Assembly: GCF_002775205.1 (NCBI RefSeq)
Contig: NC_036448.1
Coordinates: forward strand, 1 to 64,000
Origin: Xiphophorus maculatus
Taxonomy: Eukaryota; Chordata; Actinopteri; Cyprinodontiformes; Poeciliidae
Direction of reading: 5' to 3'
DNA: 64,000 nucleotides
The notes under the pieces: model-generated
Databases searched by the model: none
Told to the model about the DNA's origin: nothing
Seen by the model: only the letters and a program-made list of their open reading frames with translations
Shown here: positions 20,595-34,000 of the stretch, piece by piece
Layout: every line of letters begins with the position of its first letter
Position numbering within the stretch: the first letter of the stretch is position 1
Translations under genes and position numbers: made by a program

Positions 20595-21150
20595 CTAATT
20601 TGTCACAAGTAAAGTTTCCAAATATTGCAGAGTATCCATGTAAATGTCCATGCCACTAGACTCTGAAGGTTGTAGGGGGTCAATGTTTTCACGGAGAAGC
20701 TCCATCTGATCTTCTGTAAGTGGGCTGTCCAACTCTGGTACTCGCAATTCAGCATGTGGATCAGGAACAAGCCCACTTTCCTCCCAGTTTATATGGGGAA
20801 TCTGCAAAACATACATAGCATTATAGCTGGTGGAAAACATTTGTTGTTTCATTTGAAATAACAAAAAAAGACATTCAAGTACCTCTGGGTCAACCACTGA
20901 ATGGCCGATCTGTCCCAGTTCCCACAACTGATTTGGAGTGAGGTTTTGTTCAGTTCTCATTGGGTGATTGTCCCATCCTTGTTTAAATATGTCAAGATTC
21001 ACTTTCAAGCGAGGCAAGAAAACATAATGACAGCAAAACAAGCGAAGAGGATTGCTAAGATCCAAGAGGTTTTCCTCCTCCAGTTGGTGTAGAACATTGT
21101 AGAAAACACATGTGACTCCCATCCACAGATCACGCCACAACCTCTCTATC
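20595..21150 (-). pseudogene. integrase-core transposase, 3' exon
   Basis: An acceptor (TTCACACAG) precedes RIERLWRDLWMGVTCVFY, followed by LDLSNPLRLFCCHYVFLP, FKQGWDNHPMRTEQNLTPNQ LW and an acidic tail ending YLETLLVTN. This is the C-terminal part of the eukaryotic integrase-core proteins seen in fish and corals. The Glu in IERLW is likely the third catalytic residue. Both catalytic Asp residues should lie upstream (21151-22640), but I find no convincing exons for them there, so the gene is probably internally deleted. It converges on the HECT exon. Confidence 0.75.
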
Positions 21151-21378
21151 CTGTGTGAAAGCATATAAAATGTTACTTCTACACACACAGTTGTGGAAAA
21201 AGTGTTTCACCCCATTCTTATTTTGTAGTTTTACATAAGGTTCTTACACTCCAGTGTTAAATAATATCAAAGTAATTTAAAGATTAAAAAGCAAAAACAC
21301 CCCCCAAAAAATCAGTTCTTAACTGAAGTTGTTGGTTAAAGATGCAAGACAAAAATCCCATTTTATATGTAAAAAAAT

Positions 21379-21420
21379 TGCATGATGTGGGTGCACTCTC
21401 CCCTGCACCCACATCATGCA
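21379..21420. repeat. perfect hairpin, 17-bp arms, 8-nt loop
   Basis: TGCATGATGTGGGTGCA at 21379-21395 and its exact complement at 21404-21420. It lies inside the 18.6-23.3 kb transposon, upstream of the integrase exon. Confidence 0.9.
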
Positions 21421-22649
21421 GAGATCAGCGCCCCCAGTCACAACTGAGACGAGGTTGTTCACCTAGGAACACAGCCTCACACATAGGCTAGGATTGCATC
21501 TGTGTGACTGTCCCATTTCATCCGATGTCATAGTAACACTGAATTTCATAAGAAGAACCAACAAAGCCTCACAATTATTGCGACTTGAAAAATAAGACCA
21601 TGGCACTATCAAGCGAAAAATATTTATTTTCAAATTGTTCATATTGTTTAATTACTGTTTAGCAACATACCCACTGATCTTGTTGATCTCTCTCCATTTT
21701 CTTAAATGGAGAGAGCAAGTCCTTCAAAACAGATAAAAATGAATTAAAGAACAGTTTGTTAAAGTTGACCATTACACTGTCAATACAGTAATTTATCATA
21801 AGTTTGACATTATTAGCACTTTTTGGGGACAATAGAAATATAATTTCACTAGATGGCTACAATTACAATTTAGTTAATGTGAAGCACAACTTAACATATT
21901 ATCTGTCCAAAAATGTAAGTCATCACATGGAAGTAATGAGAAATGTGGTTTGCTCATAATGAAGTAACAGAAATATTAATATTTTAAAGATTCAGCCGAG
22001 TTACTACACTTATATTCAGCTGCTTACAAGTGGTTCAGTGTTGGATGAGGTTATATTTTCAAAATTTGAAATATTGATGATCTGCATGAAACTAATATAA
22101 AAAACGGTGCAGATGTATATGTATGGCATAGAATACATTTGTACATTTGTTAAGAGATGTTCTACGTATTTATTTCTGGTACGAAAGCAATGACCATCAT
22201 ATTCCAGGAAGAAATGTAGAGAAGAGTAAATCTTAAGTGATTACAGTAAGATATAAAATATATAGGTGATAGACGAAACATAAGTCTGTAGCAGAACAAA
22301 AAAAAAATTTAAATCAAAAACTACAATTAGTGAGGAGAACTGGGATGAATCCTTCAAATAATAAAAGACGTCACCTAAGCCTACATTATTGTCGGCATCA
22401 TAAAAATAGCTGAGCATGGTGATAAACGTAGACATAGCTGTAATGGGCCAGGAAGATACTGTTTTAAACTGGACCGATGCTAATCGAGGACTAATAGTAG
22501 CTTAGCTAACGTAGACATGAGCTATTGCTAACATAGAAGGGCGAGAACTTTGGGTCGAACTACTTGAAACGTAAAACGTAATCTGAAACAATCTAAAAAA
22601 TACGCATTACAACGGTCAGTAAAACGTGCAAATTTTAACATCCACTTAC

Positions 22650-22694
22650 TTCGGACGGTAGACCACGAACACGATCACTGGGCTGACCCGCCAT
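22650..22694 (-). CDS. leader exon in right inverted repeat (MAGQPSDRVRGLPSE)
   Basis: The 15-codon exon runs from ATG (22694-22692) to GAA|GTAAGT, a strong donor, in phase 0. It probably starts the transposase pre-mRNA that ends with the 20595-21150 exon. Because it is within the inverted repeat, the same leader occurs on the plus strand at 19246. Confidence 0.5.
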
Positions 22695-23302
22695 TCTCTT
22701 GTTTCTTCTCTCAGTTTGAATGAAGGCTTTTCCCAGTCAGAGCGGAATAAACTTCCACCACCTAGTGGTCGAATTTTTTACCCAAGTAATTACAGTTGTA
22801 TAGGTCCCAAATGCGGATTCATATATAAACAATCTTATAGTATTAAAAAGTAGACGTGGGTGTAATGACGTTTGTATTTTTCTCTCACAAAAATATGTCT
22901 AAGCCACGAGACAAGTAAAGAGAGAAATACGTATTGAACTATGGAAAAAAGAAACAGTTCCGAAGAAAACTCAGATGTCCCAGCTTTTACTAGCATGTAA
23001 ACGCACCATCTACACACAAATCTTGGAGCTTCCACCGAGGCGTGAAATGAGTCTCAAAAATAGTTGTGCACTCGTAACCGGATTTGTGTGTAACTGCAGT
23101 TTTGTGTGTGCGTACCAGGTGATTAGTGTGTACTTTTTCAACATGTATTTTATTTTTAAGGTTTACAAATCCTGTTACACACGCACAAATCCTGTTACGC
23201 ATGCACAAATCTTTTTACACATGCACAAATCTTTTTACACACGCACAAATCCTGTTACGCACACACAAATCTTTTTGACACTATTTTCACTCCATAGAAT
23301 TC

Positions 23303-25460
23303 TATGCCGTTTGCATACGGTTGGTTTAATTTGGAAGATGCTAGTGTTATTTAAAGCCAAACTGGATATACATAATTAACTTCTAAAAATTTCAATATTG
23401 GAATTTGACTTCAGAACGCTGGAGAAGAGCGAATATTATTTAATTCAATTCAGAAGATACTGTTTTCTCAAGACAGTCTCATGAAAAAGGTGGTCAGGAT
23501 TGTCCATAACGTTCTTGATTTTATGAAAAATTAGACAATGGACCTTACCAGAGGGGCCGATTTTCATTGGCCCATTCTACATGGTCACGTGCGTGGCCGT
23601 CTCCCGTTAGCCAAGTACAGCATAATGGCAGTACTGATACAACTGATACACCTTGAAGCCTGTCTGCAATACAGTCTTATGTTAGCTAAACAGATCAATA
23701 TGCAATGTGTACTGTATCTGATATACACTAAAGATTTTATTTTAGCAGAAAAGGCTTTGGACTAAACTGTTACTCATGTTAGCCACTCTAGCACCAAGCG
23801 ATCAACCATCGCTGTGTTCAGAGAAGAGCTGATTAATAATCGAGAAATAAATATCAAGCCTGGAAACTTGACATCGTAACGGACTGAATGTTATGTCTTT
23901 AACGTAATCTTTGCTCGTCTTGCGGGGCGCAGGCTTAAACTACATAGAGAGAGTAAAAAGGTACGAGTGGCACCTTGCTCTGTCACCTGTTCGGTTGATC
24001 ACCTGTTCGGGTTATTTTACCTTTGCTGTGGCGCATTACAGCCACTGTAGTTTCTAAATGTTGGACTAATTACCTCGATCGTTTGTGAGTATACGTCATT
24101 CACAACAAACATCAAATAGAACAAATATATTTCATAAAATTTTAACAAACAAATGGCTTCTACCGCGATAATTATGTGAAATTAAATTAATTATATCCCA
24201 ACTTCAGAAGATTTGCCTTTACCTTTATAGAGCTCTTTGGTTCCTCCTATCAGTCTGTAGCTTCTCATATTGAGGTCATCAAACCAAATTTCAGATCTAC
24301 CATAACTGACTGACACCTGCTGGCCTCAGGTTTGCAACCAGCTTGTGACTGAGAAACCAGTAACCTCCTCCCAGATGATGACATGAACTTGTTAGTTCCT
24401 CTGTCCATTGTAGTAGCTGATGTATTGTGAAAATCCGGTGGAAATGATGCACTAATCAAGTCATGTTTACATAGAAACAACGCACCGCGAGGCTTTGTTT
24501 GTGAGACTTGCGGTCACGTGGGTCGGTTGTGGGCGGAGCTTGGTAAGGTCCATGTAAGCCACGCCCACTCAAGATTATTACGTGACTCCTCCCTGCATAT
24601 GATCTAAGCGTTACATTGTATCCACTAACCCCAAATAACCACACATGGCGTGAGACTAAAGGAAGTCCTCACCAATCATCTCACCAGAAAGTGAACGTTA
24701 CTCCATTACATAACTCATCCCACTGTTGTGGAAGCTGCTTTAATGTCTTCAACCATCTAATTCTACACAAAACACACCTTCCCCCTTGATGTCAATGTAT
24801 CAGACTACTGCTGTTTTCCATTAGCACATTATTTTTTTCTGTAGTTTAATTTATTCAAAACCTGATAATTTTCAAGCGATATCCCATTGTAATCCTCCTC
24901 AGACTAATCAGAAATATTTCAAATTTGAATAATTGCTTATTTCAAATAATTTTTAATCCACTTAGTCAGATCATTACTAGTTTTAAATTAGAGAGTATTT
25001 AAAACTAGATTGTTATTAACAACAATCTAAATATATTAAGATTTCCCAGTCGCTATAGATGCTTCCATAGAGAACCATGGAAGACAGTTCTCCATGGCAG
25101 AGGAATGGAAGGACCCACTTCCATTCTTCTGCCATTCATTCAGAAGAATGGATGGCAGAAATGATGCCACACTCTAAAAGATACACAGCAGCAACTTGGA
25201 ACAACCTTTAATGAATGAAATGAGCAGAAATGTTGTGAGGCTGTTCAAACTTTAAACTGGTATTGAATCAAACATTTCTCTAACTAGTTAGGGAAAAGTT
25301 AAGATGACAAAGCCATCTTAACTTGGAATATAGTTAAGATGGCTTTAAGCCTTAATCAGAAAATGAGTCAACATGTGGAATATCTCAGATTTGTATCTAT
25401 CTACCAGTCTCTGCCTTCTCTTAGACAGTAAGCATTAAGTTTTATGTTAAACATACAGAT
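23303..25460. other. intergenic space between ARPC5 and RNF2 3' ends
   Basis: No gene is recognised. A short GC-richer patch (about 24480-24600) has GGTCACGTGGG and GGGCGGAGC motifs that could be a cryptic promoter, but no transcript structure follows. Two perfect hairpins lie at 24977-25008 (12-bp arms) and 25310-25345 (14-bp arms). Confidence 0.45.
25310..25345. repeat. perfect hairpin, 14-bp arms, 8-nt loop
   Basis: AAGCCATCTTAACT and its exact complement. A smaller overlapping palindrome shares the left arm. Confidence 0.9.
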
Positions 25461-25464
25461 GAGA

Positions 25465-28050
25465 TTTTATTGTTCAACCAGAAAAGAACCAGTACAGATG
25501 CACACACAGACACACTGGTACAAATCTAACAAGAATGAAGCACATTTTCTCTTTCATAAAGCACAACAGACAGTTTTCATGAGGGCGGTAACCCTCACGG
25601 GTTCACAGTTGGCACAATAATGGATGAAAATAAAATCTCCACAGTAAGGATCCACTTTCAAGTAGTTTTTCCAGCAGAGAAAAAAAAATCTTCCTTTTTA
25701 GTCTTCAGTCTGAAAGCTCAAAAACAGAATATTACATATTTTCTGTTCCGCAAATATATTTCTGATATCTGTTCTGATATCAGAAACTCACTGTCGCATC
25801 ACACTTTGTGTCTTAACAGACCAGCACTCATAAATATCGGGAGATGTTCGTAAATATCTCCTGATATTTGTGAAAAGGAAAAGCCACCCAGATACATTTT
25901 TTGCAAGAAACAGGCTATGTTGATTTTAAAATTCTACAGTGAAGGGAACTGTTGGGTTACGTACAAAATTCAGGTGTCCTTTAATGTGAAAGGTATAGCA
26001 AAGAGGGCTTCATTTATCCAAGCCCAACTAACTCAAAAATAAAAAGTTCTATGCTCGTAAATGTTGCCTAAAAAAGTTTTCCTAGATTGACAAGTCAAAA
26101 TTAGTATTAGTAATAAAAATACAATCTAGCAACATCTTGTTGCTTTATTTATGAAACTGCATTGTTTTAAGTGTATAACTTGAAATGTATGTGCCTTCAT
26201 TGTGCTCAGATAATTTTAGCATCAGCGCTGAGATTCTTCAAAATTACCTTCCAATGTGCTGAAAAAGTGTTTCCCCAAAACTGCAGTGCTTCCCTGCTCA
26301 TGGTTCTGGAAGGAACTGCCATTTCACAATTTGCCATTTCACTAATTTGTTCTTTCATTTAAGTTCCTTCACTTCCATTTTATGGACTTTTGTACCGTGC
26401 ATTATTGTAACCTATTAATTCCATGAATTATGGTACAATCATTGAAATGATCAACTCTCAACTTGCCAGACATTTTGAAAGCATTGTGGCGCATCCTGTT
26501 GCAATTGATTGTGGTTCAGATTCCTATATGGACCAGCAGACTTGGACCCCCTGCTGGATCTTATTTATTGAAGTCATAACCAGATTTCCTTCTTTGAGCA
26601 AATAAAGAAAATAACTTTAGATCGTTCTTAGATAAGTGGAGAAGTCCCTGTGTCCCTTGCTTTCTGACAAACTAGAATTCTTCTAAATTCTCTTTTTCAA
26701 GAACTTCCTCGAAAAAGGAAATCCTTTATTTCACACAGAATGTTGCTCTGTGAGAACCTTCTGTGTAACTGCTGAACAAACAACAAAAGTTGTGGAAATT
26801 TCTGTGGACAATGAATACTGTAGTGGTCTAACAAAAATACTCCCCAAACCATCCCACCCCTTGAATAATACACACAGCTTCCTCTCTGTTACAAAACATT
26901 TATAAAAAGGATGAGCCGCCACAAAATTTAAAAGACAGTTTGTTTCTATGGCAACAGATCAGCAAAACAGAAAGGAGGACACTCAAACAAGTCAGCCTTT
27001 CCAGATGATAAATATCAAGTCAGACCTCACACATTTGGAATTTCTCAAACTTTACAGTAACATGTAACAAAAGAGGCAAACCAAAATCAATGGAGCTCCA
27101 AATCATTGCTTCAGCAGACCTTGTTTGAATTTTTTTTAGTGTCTTTTAAATTTCCCTCTAGAAAAGTCAAACTCAAGCAAAAATCAAATCCTAAATTTCA
27201 CATCCCAATTATTAAAATTGAGGAACAACTTGTTTTCATGGGTTCTAACTAATCCCATTTCAGATTCTAAATTTTACTCTGAACATTTTAATCATAATAT
27301 GGTTATGGAATAATCTCCTGAGACAGATTCTCCCTAAGAATCTTTTGTCAAGCAGGTCTTTAAGAGGGGACTTCAAGTAGCATATATTCAGAATTCTTTT
27401 TCCAAAGAAAAAAAAATACAGACACTGCAGAAGTAATGTCTGTACTTCTTTTCAAAGTATAGACATTAAATACAGCTAACATGCATCTTGCATGCACATA
27501 TACAATTTGGAAACAGAGTATTTGGATAATTGAGCAGAATTTGTCTCTTCACCAGTTTTTTCTTCCTTTTCCAGGCATGGATCTTAACTGCAGTTTCATA
27601 ATGAGATATGCTCTACCTTCTGGACAAATATGTTTATAGACATGAAAAAATTACCAACACTGCCATGTGTGTCACTGAAAACAAAGTTCACAATATAAGG
27701 GGGAAAGATTTGCAGTAATTTTTTCCCTTTAACATTTAAATCTCCCAATTCAACCAATGCATGAAGCCCATTTTTGGGAAAGCTCTACACTTGCTGTTTG
27801 AGGTGTGATATGCTGTACTGATCTGCTGCTGTCTAACAGGAGACAAAGATTCACAAAATATAAAACAACAATGTTTTTTTCTATTCATAGGAGAGTCCAT
27901 TTGAAATTTTCCCCAAACCCCCTGGTCTCTGTCAGACACACATTCTTCTGCTTGTGTTTGTGTACAGCTGTTTCCATGTCCATCTGTTCACCTCCAACAA
28001 GTGTGTATGTTTATGCAAAAATGGATGGAGTTATGTATTCTTATGTATGT
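25465..28050 (-). other. probable RNF2 3' UTR
   Basis: Non-coding and lacking recognisable transposons, unlike most of the window. On the minus strand, AATAAA occurs at about 26562, 26146 and 25467, all candidate polyadenylation signals. A long 3' UTR would fit vertebrate RNF2. The true end needs transcript data. Confidence 0.4.
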
Positions 28051-31000
28051 TTACTTGTGTTCTTTAGTGGGGGCAAAGTAGAGCTCCATGGGTTTGTTGA
28101 CCTTCCAGTACTTTTCACTGACCAGCTCCAGGGAGAAGGAACCATTCAGAACCTATGAACAGAGTTGAACAGTTAGACATATGATGCACCAGCTCTACCA
28201 CCCGAGACCCCGAACAATACCACATGTCCATTCATGCAGCAACAGTTTCTGAAGAAAGAGCAACCATAACTGGTCCTTGTTGCAGAGAACAAACAAAAAT
28301 TTTTCTAGACTCAAAACAACCAATCCAAACACACTGAGCAAAATTTGAATGGTTTTCCTTTAGGCAGATCACTTTTCATGAAAAGTTTACTATCTTGTTA
28401 CTTTTATTACAGGGGAGGATTTGGTAAGATCACAGGCTTCATGTTCACTGGATACAAAGGAATAAGACCAGGACTGACCTGATGCATGATCAGTTGAAAG
28501 ATCCTAACATAGAATGGGAGGTTGAGGTTGACCATTTTTGTAGTTGATGAAAAATGTCTGTGCTGTGGTCACTAAAGATCACAACAGAGAAATGCATGTT
28601 CTTTTAAAGGGAACATGCATTTCTCTGTTGTGGTCTTTATGTTGTTGTGTGCCATGTATGCCCAACCTAAACCTATTCTGTGTTAGGATCAGGACAACGA
28701 AAGAATATAGCAATATTTAGAATTTGATCTTAAAGAGGTTTCAAACTGTTTTGTTAGAGATGATCCTGAGCATAAGAGTACTCACAGTAAACTGGTTTCC
28801 AGCAGTAGGTATGTAGATAGTGTACTGTTTCTCTGATGCTGCTTCAACGTTAACAGGACTGGCCTCAGCATTTCTTCTCAGTTCCTCCAGAGCCAGCCGG
28901 ACTGCCAGGTATTTAGACAGGTGATCCACAGTGGCGTTACCCGAGGTCTTAATGTAGCGAGGAACAAACTCCACACTGTAAAGACACAGTCAGATCACAA
29001 TTACCAATCAGATGTAAATGTGTTCAGAAGCTTCACCAACTTCAGAAGCTTCAAGCTTCTGTTTTGTGCTGAACACACCTGTTATGACCATCATCCTTCT
29101 CCATCAGGGTGGGGTGTGGCCTAAACACCAGCTCTATTTCACTGGCTCCTCCATCAATCACAGAGTCTCCTCCCCCATTCTCAGCAGCATTGTCCATGTC
29201 CAAACCGCTGTCATCACTAGTCTTGGTGCGCTTAATGCTCGGTCCTGCCTCCTGGGGAACCAATACGAGTTATACCAATACACAAAACACAGCATGTGAC
29301 TGGAGAACATACTGCAACCATTATGCCACAACACATGCCATACATTTAATTCATACGCATTTATTGTTGTACGCCAGGACATACCTGATTACTGTGGACA
29401 GACGCATTGCTACAGTGAGAGGAGTCTCCGTTGTCCTCAGCTCCGCTACCGTTTTCCACTGTGTGCCTCTTGCCACGCTGTAGCCTGACAAGGAGACAAA
29501 CACCTAGTACCCACCATGTAGCATCTCTGTGCTCTGTTTGTCTCAGGGATTGTGTTTACCTGGTCATTGCCTGTATCTTCAGCCCCTCTTCTATGCTGTG
29601 GGACAAAGCCTGCTGATTGTTGTGTTTGCTAATGCGAGCCAAAACTCTCTCCTGGTGGGCTTCATACTCATCTCGGCTGGGATAAATCTTACCTAAAATT
29701 AAACAAGAACCTGTTTAATGTGCTACACTTGGGTGTAGCACCTGTGGAGTTTTGTGCAGCTAATCAGCTGAACTAACACATTTCTCCAGTGTTCCTTATG
29801 TAAATATACACTATAATTCTAACAAGTGTTTGACAATGTGGCAGGTATATAAGGGTATTAGAAAGTTATTTTTTCTCATAAAGTCAGGATTTTAAATAGA
29901 AGTATTAATGGTCATTAATCAAGCTGCTGCACCTTGGGTATCCAGAAACAACTTGGGCTCTTTTGTGAGTTTATTTCCAACTTTTTAAAGTACATGAGCC
30001 TTTGAAGGGTTGATTTACTGAGATTTACTGGTACAATTCAAGTTTACATAACTTGCCTTGTGCATTCAACTTGCAGGATTTGAGAAAAACAAAGTTCTCT
30101 GTTTTAAATGAATAATAGATGTATATTGCAGGCATAATAAATCAATGCATTAAATACAAAATACATATAAAAGGACAAGCTGTTTAGAAAGAAAAAAAAT
30201 CTAACAGGAATGTCAAAAAATAAATGGTTAAATCATTTTATAAACACCTTTAGTTCTACTCAATTAAGATGTGTTATTCAAATAAAATTAAAGATACAAA
30301 GTTGTTTTTCTGTGTGGTTACTTACTAATCAGAGCATCAAAATTGGGGTCAGGACGGAGTGACCTCTTAGAAACAAGCTTCTTACGGCAGGTAGGGCACT
30401 CTTTATTCCTGCAAGGAGATAAGGCCATGCTTCACATCAGAAGTTGGTTGGTCCCAGATGGAGTGGCAATTATCAATCATAGCAATTATTGATAATGGTT
30501 ATGTAATTGTGTAATTTATGTGATCACACCCCACATAAATGATTGATTGATCATTGTGAAAAATCAATTAATCAAGTTTATTTGCAAAGCATATTTCAGC
30601 AACAAGACAGGTCAAAGTGCCTTACATCATAAAAACACAAGAATACAAAGTCATTTAAGTCAACAATTGAGAAAATGAGTAAGCATTACATTTTGCTAAG
30701 TGCCATCATTACACATCAAAATGGTAATTGTTTCATTTATTATGGATCAAAAGCAACTCTAAGCAGTCTAGATTTGAAGAAATTCTGTGTTTCAGCTGTT
30801 TTGTTAAAAAAACCCCAAAAAGCTCAACTCCTGACATATTTAAAGGAGGTGAGAAGCACCCAGGTGCATATCAGACCTTTGAAACCTATATGCACTTTCA
30901 TATCAGCACAAACAGACCTGCTGTGTTTAATTGTTGCCTCAATTAAAATGAAGATTGTGTCTGGTAGGAAGAAATCTCCATGGAGAAATCCACAAACAGT

Positions 31001-34000
31001 TAGATCTGCAAGACAGCTCTGCCGTAGAGCAGAACGAAAATGGAGTAATACTCAACTTCACGTTCATTATGACATCTAGGCCTGTCACGATAGCAAATTT
31101 TGCTCAACGATTAATTGTCTCAAAAATTATTGCGATAAACGATAATATTGTTAGAAGACCTTTTTACACTGATTTAATGGAAATGACGTAATAATGCATG
31201 CGATTTCTTGCCAAAGATAGATACACTTTATTTTCAAAAGAACACTTAACACTTGAGCTGATAAACAAAATAAACAAAACAACCAAAAACAAAAATTAAA
31301 TGAATTCTCAGTCTCCATTAACAAAAACTCACTTGAAAAAAAACTTTTGTCTGTACTCAATACAGACCTTCTCATTGAATTCAATGAGAAGGTGCGTCCA
31401 AACTTTTGGTCTGTACTGTATGTACCGCCAGAGAGCGACAGGACTTTCTTAAAAACGTTCTTTGACACCATTATCTCATTTAGTGAAGGAGTTCTTGTTT
31501 GCGCTGGAGATTGGAACACAATCCTTAATTATGCTCTAGATACAACAAGCTATAAGAAACAAAAAACTGGTAGGTCAAAAGATTTAAATATCCTGATCCG
31601 GGAGATGGGCTTGTTTGATGTCTGGAGGGATCTCCATAATAAAGAAAGAGAATTTACTCATTACTCTCCTGCACACAAAGTCCACTCCAGGATCGATCTG
31701 TTTCTGATGAACACCATTGATAGATCTAAAGTGAAGGAATGCTTAATTGGAACATCTGATATTTCAGACCACAACATTATCTATTCATCCATCAGTTTGT
31801 CTAATAGGCCTAAAACAACATTATGGCGCTTAATATATAGGTATCCTTAATAATGAAACCACAACAAAGGAGATTAGAAAAGAAATAACGGAATGTGTAA
31901 AAGACAATAATAATGGGCAGGTAAATCCCACCTTAGTCTGGGACACGGTCAAAGCAGTAATGAGAGGGAGACTAATTTCTAGAACTGCTTATATTAAAAA
32001 AATAAAAAGATTAAAATACAATGAATTGGAAAAAACATTGAGGGAATTAGAATTAAAACAGCAAATGACTAACAATGGAGAATTTTCAGAACTAATAACA
32101 GAAACTAAAAACAATATAAATGATATGATACTCGAGGAACTTGAGGAAAAATTACGATTCTCCAAACAAACATTTTATGAATCAGGCCAAAAAGCTACAC
32201 GAATCTTAGCTAGGCAACTTCGTAAACACCAATTGAAGCATTCGATTACCAAAATTAGAGAATCCTCAACTGGTAACTTAACCTATGACATGGATAAAAT
32301 ACATAAGACCTTTGAAAATTATTTTTAAAACATTATACTCTACCCCAGAACCAGTTAAAATAACTGCTATTGACAATTATTTGGCAGCTTTGGACCTACC
32401 TTCGCTTGGATTAATCCAAAACGAAGCTTTATCTGCTCCCATTACCCATAAAGAATTAGATACAGTTATTGAACATTTGAAAAGTAATAAGTGCCCAGGT
32501 AGTGATGGGTTTCCAAATGAATGGTACAAGATGTTCAGGAAGGAGCTTTCCCCTGTCCTGCTTGAGTCTTTGAACTGGACATTGAGCAGAGCTGAGATCC
32601 CACCATCTTGGAGAGAGGCTATAATATCTGTCCTCACTAACTAAAGAAGGAACAAATGTTGAATACTGTGAATCATATCGCCCAATCTCAATTCTGAATG
32701 TCGATTATAAAATCTTTACATCAATAATTTCTCGGAGATTGGAGTATTACTTGTTAGATCTAATACACGAAGACCAGACGGGATTCATCAAAGGCCGACA
32801 AACTCAGGACAGCATAAGACGAACATTACATATATTAGATCAAGCCAAAAAGCAGGGCCTCAGCGTAGCATTAGTTAGCCTAGATGCAGAAAAAGCCTTT
32901 GATCGGGTCAACTGGACTTTTTTATATAGTGTACTAGAGCGTCTGGGCTTTAATAATCAGTTTATTAGTTGTTTGAGGTCACTTTATGATGAACCACGGG
33001 CCAGGGTAAAAATCAATGGGCACCTTACAAATAGCTTCCAATTACACAGAGGAACCCGCCATGGATGTTGTCCAAGTCCATCGCTTTTTGCAATATTCAT
33101 TGAACCCTTGGCACAGGCCATTAGAGAGGATGATGGGATAAAAGGTGTCAGCTTTGCAAATATAGAACACAAAATTGGCCTTCTTGCAGATGATATAATC
33201 ACATACCTCCAAAACCCAAATACAACTCTCCTCAAAGTTATGTCAGCGCTAACTGAGTTCGGTCAACTGTCAGGCTATAGTCTAAACATCACAAAAACAC
33301 AAGTTCTGACAATTAACTATTCCCCTAGTAAATCTATAAGAAAAACCTATGGACTTAAGTGGGATGCCAAAAAGCTAAAATACCTAGGAGTACTTATTTC
33401 CCGAGATTTGGATGAGTTATTTAGTTTGAACTTTGGTAATCTTACTGAAACCATAAAAAAAAGACTTGACAGCTTGGGCAAGGTTACTGCTGGATTTCAC
33501 GGCTAGGATGGAAATAGTGAGGATGAATCTGCCTCCTCGTTTTTTATATCTTTTCAAGTCATTGCCTATTAGAATATCTAGCGCACAGTTTCATGTCTGG
33601 GACAGGTTGATCTCAAGATTTATTTGGGCTGGGATAAGACCAAGGATAAAATTTTAAACACTCCAAATTAATAGGGACCAAGGGGATCTGGCCCTTCCAA
33701 ATTTGAGGGAATACTACACTGCCTGACCAAAAAAAAAGTCGCCACCAAAAAATGGTCACACTCTCTAATATTTTGTTGGACCGCCTTTAGCTTTGATTAC
33801 AGCCCGCATTCGCTGTGGCATTGTTTCAATAAGCTTCTGCAGTGTCACAAGATTTATTTCCATCCAGTGTTGCATTAATCTTTCACCAAGATCTTGTATT
33901 GATGATGGGAGAGTCTGACCACTGCGCAAAGCCTTCTCCAGCACATCCCAAAGATTCTCAATGGGGTTAAGGTCTGGACTCTGTGGTGACCAATCCATGT

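Larger units (their letters stand above)
18585..23296. mobile_element. 4.7-kb DNA transposon with ~0.65-0.72-kb inverted repeats (IS3EU-like)
   Basis: The left arm (18585-about 19298) and the right arm (about 22645-23296) are almost identical inverted copies. They begin TATGGAGTGAAAATAG and differ mainly in the number of subterminal 20-bp units. A 6-bp GAATTC abuts both ends (18579-18584 and 23297-23302). As I recall, TAY termini and 6-bp duplications fit IS3EU, a eukaryotic superfamily with an integrase-like transposase. The interior has a minus-strand integrase-type exon (20595-21150) and a plus-strand HECT-ligase C-terminal exon (19949-20178) pointing towards each other. Near-identity of the arms suggests recent insertion. 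The transposase appears incomplete, so the copy is probably not autonomous. Confidence 0.75.

Noticed and set aside
22241-22435. 64-codon minus-strand frame as an upstream transposase exon
   Set aside because: Composition is AT-driven and no DDE or zinc-finger motif is visible.
24480-24610. Promoter with E-box and GC-box motifs
   Set aside because: Motifs are common, and no exon, CpG island or conserved start follows.
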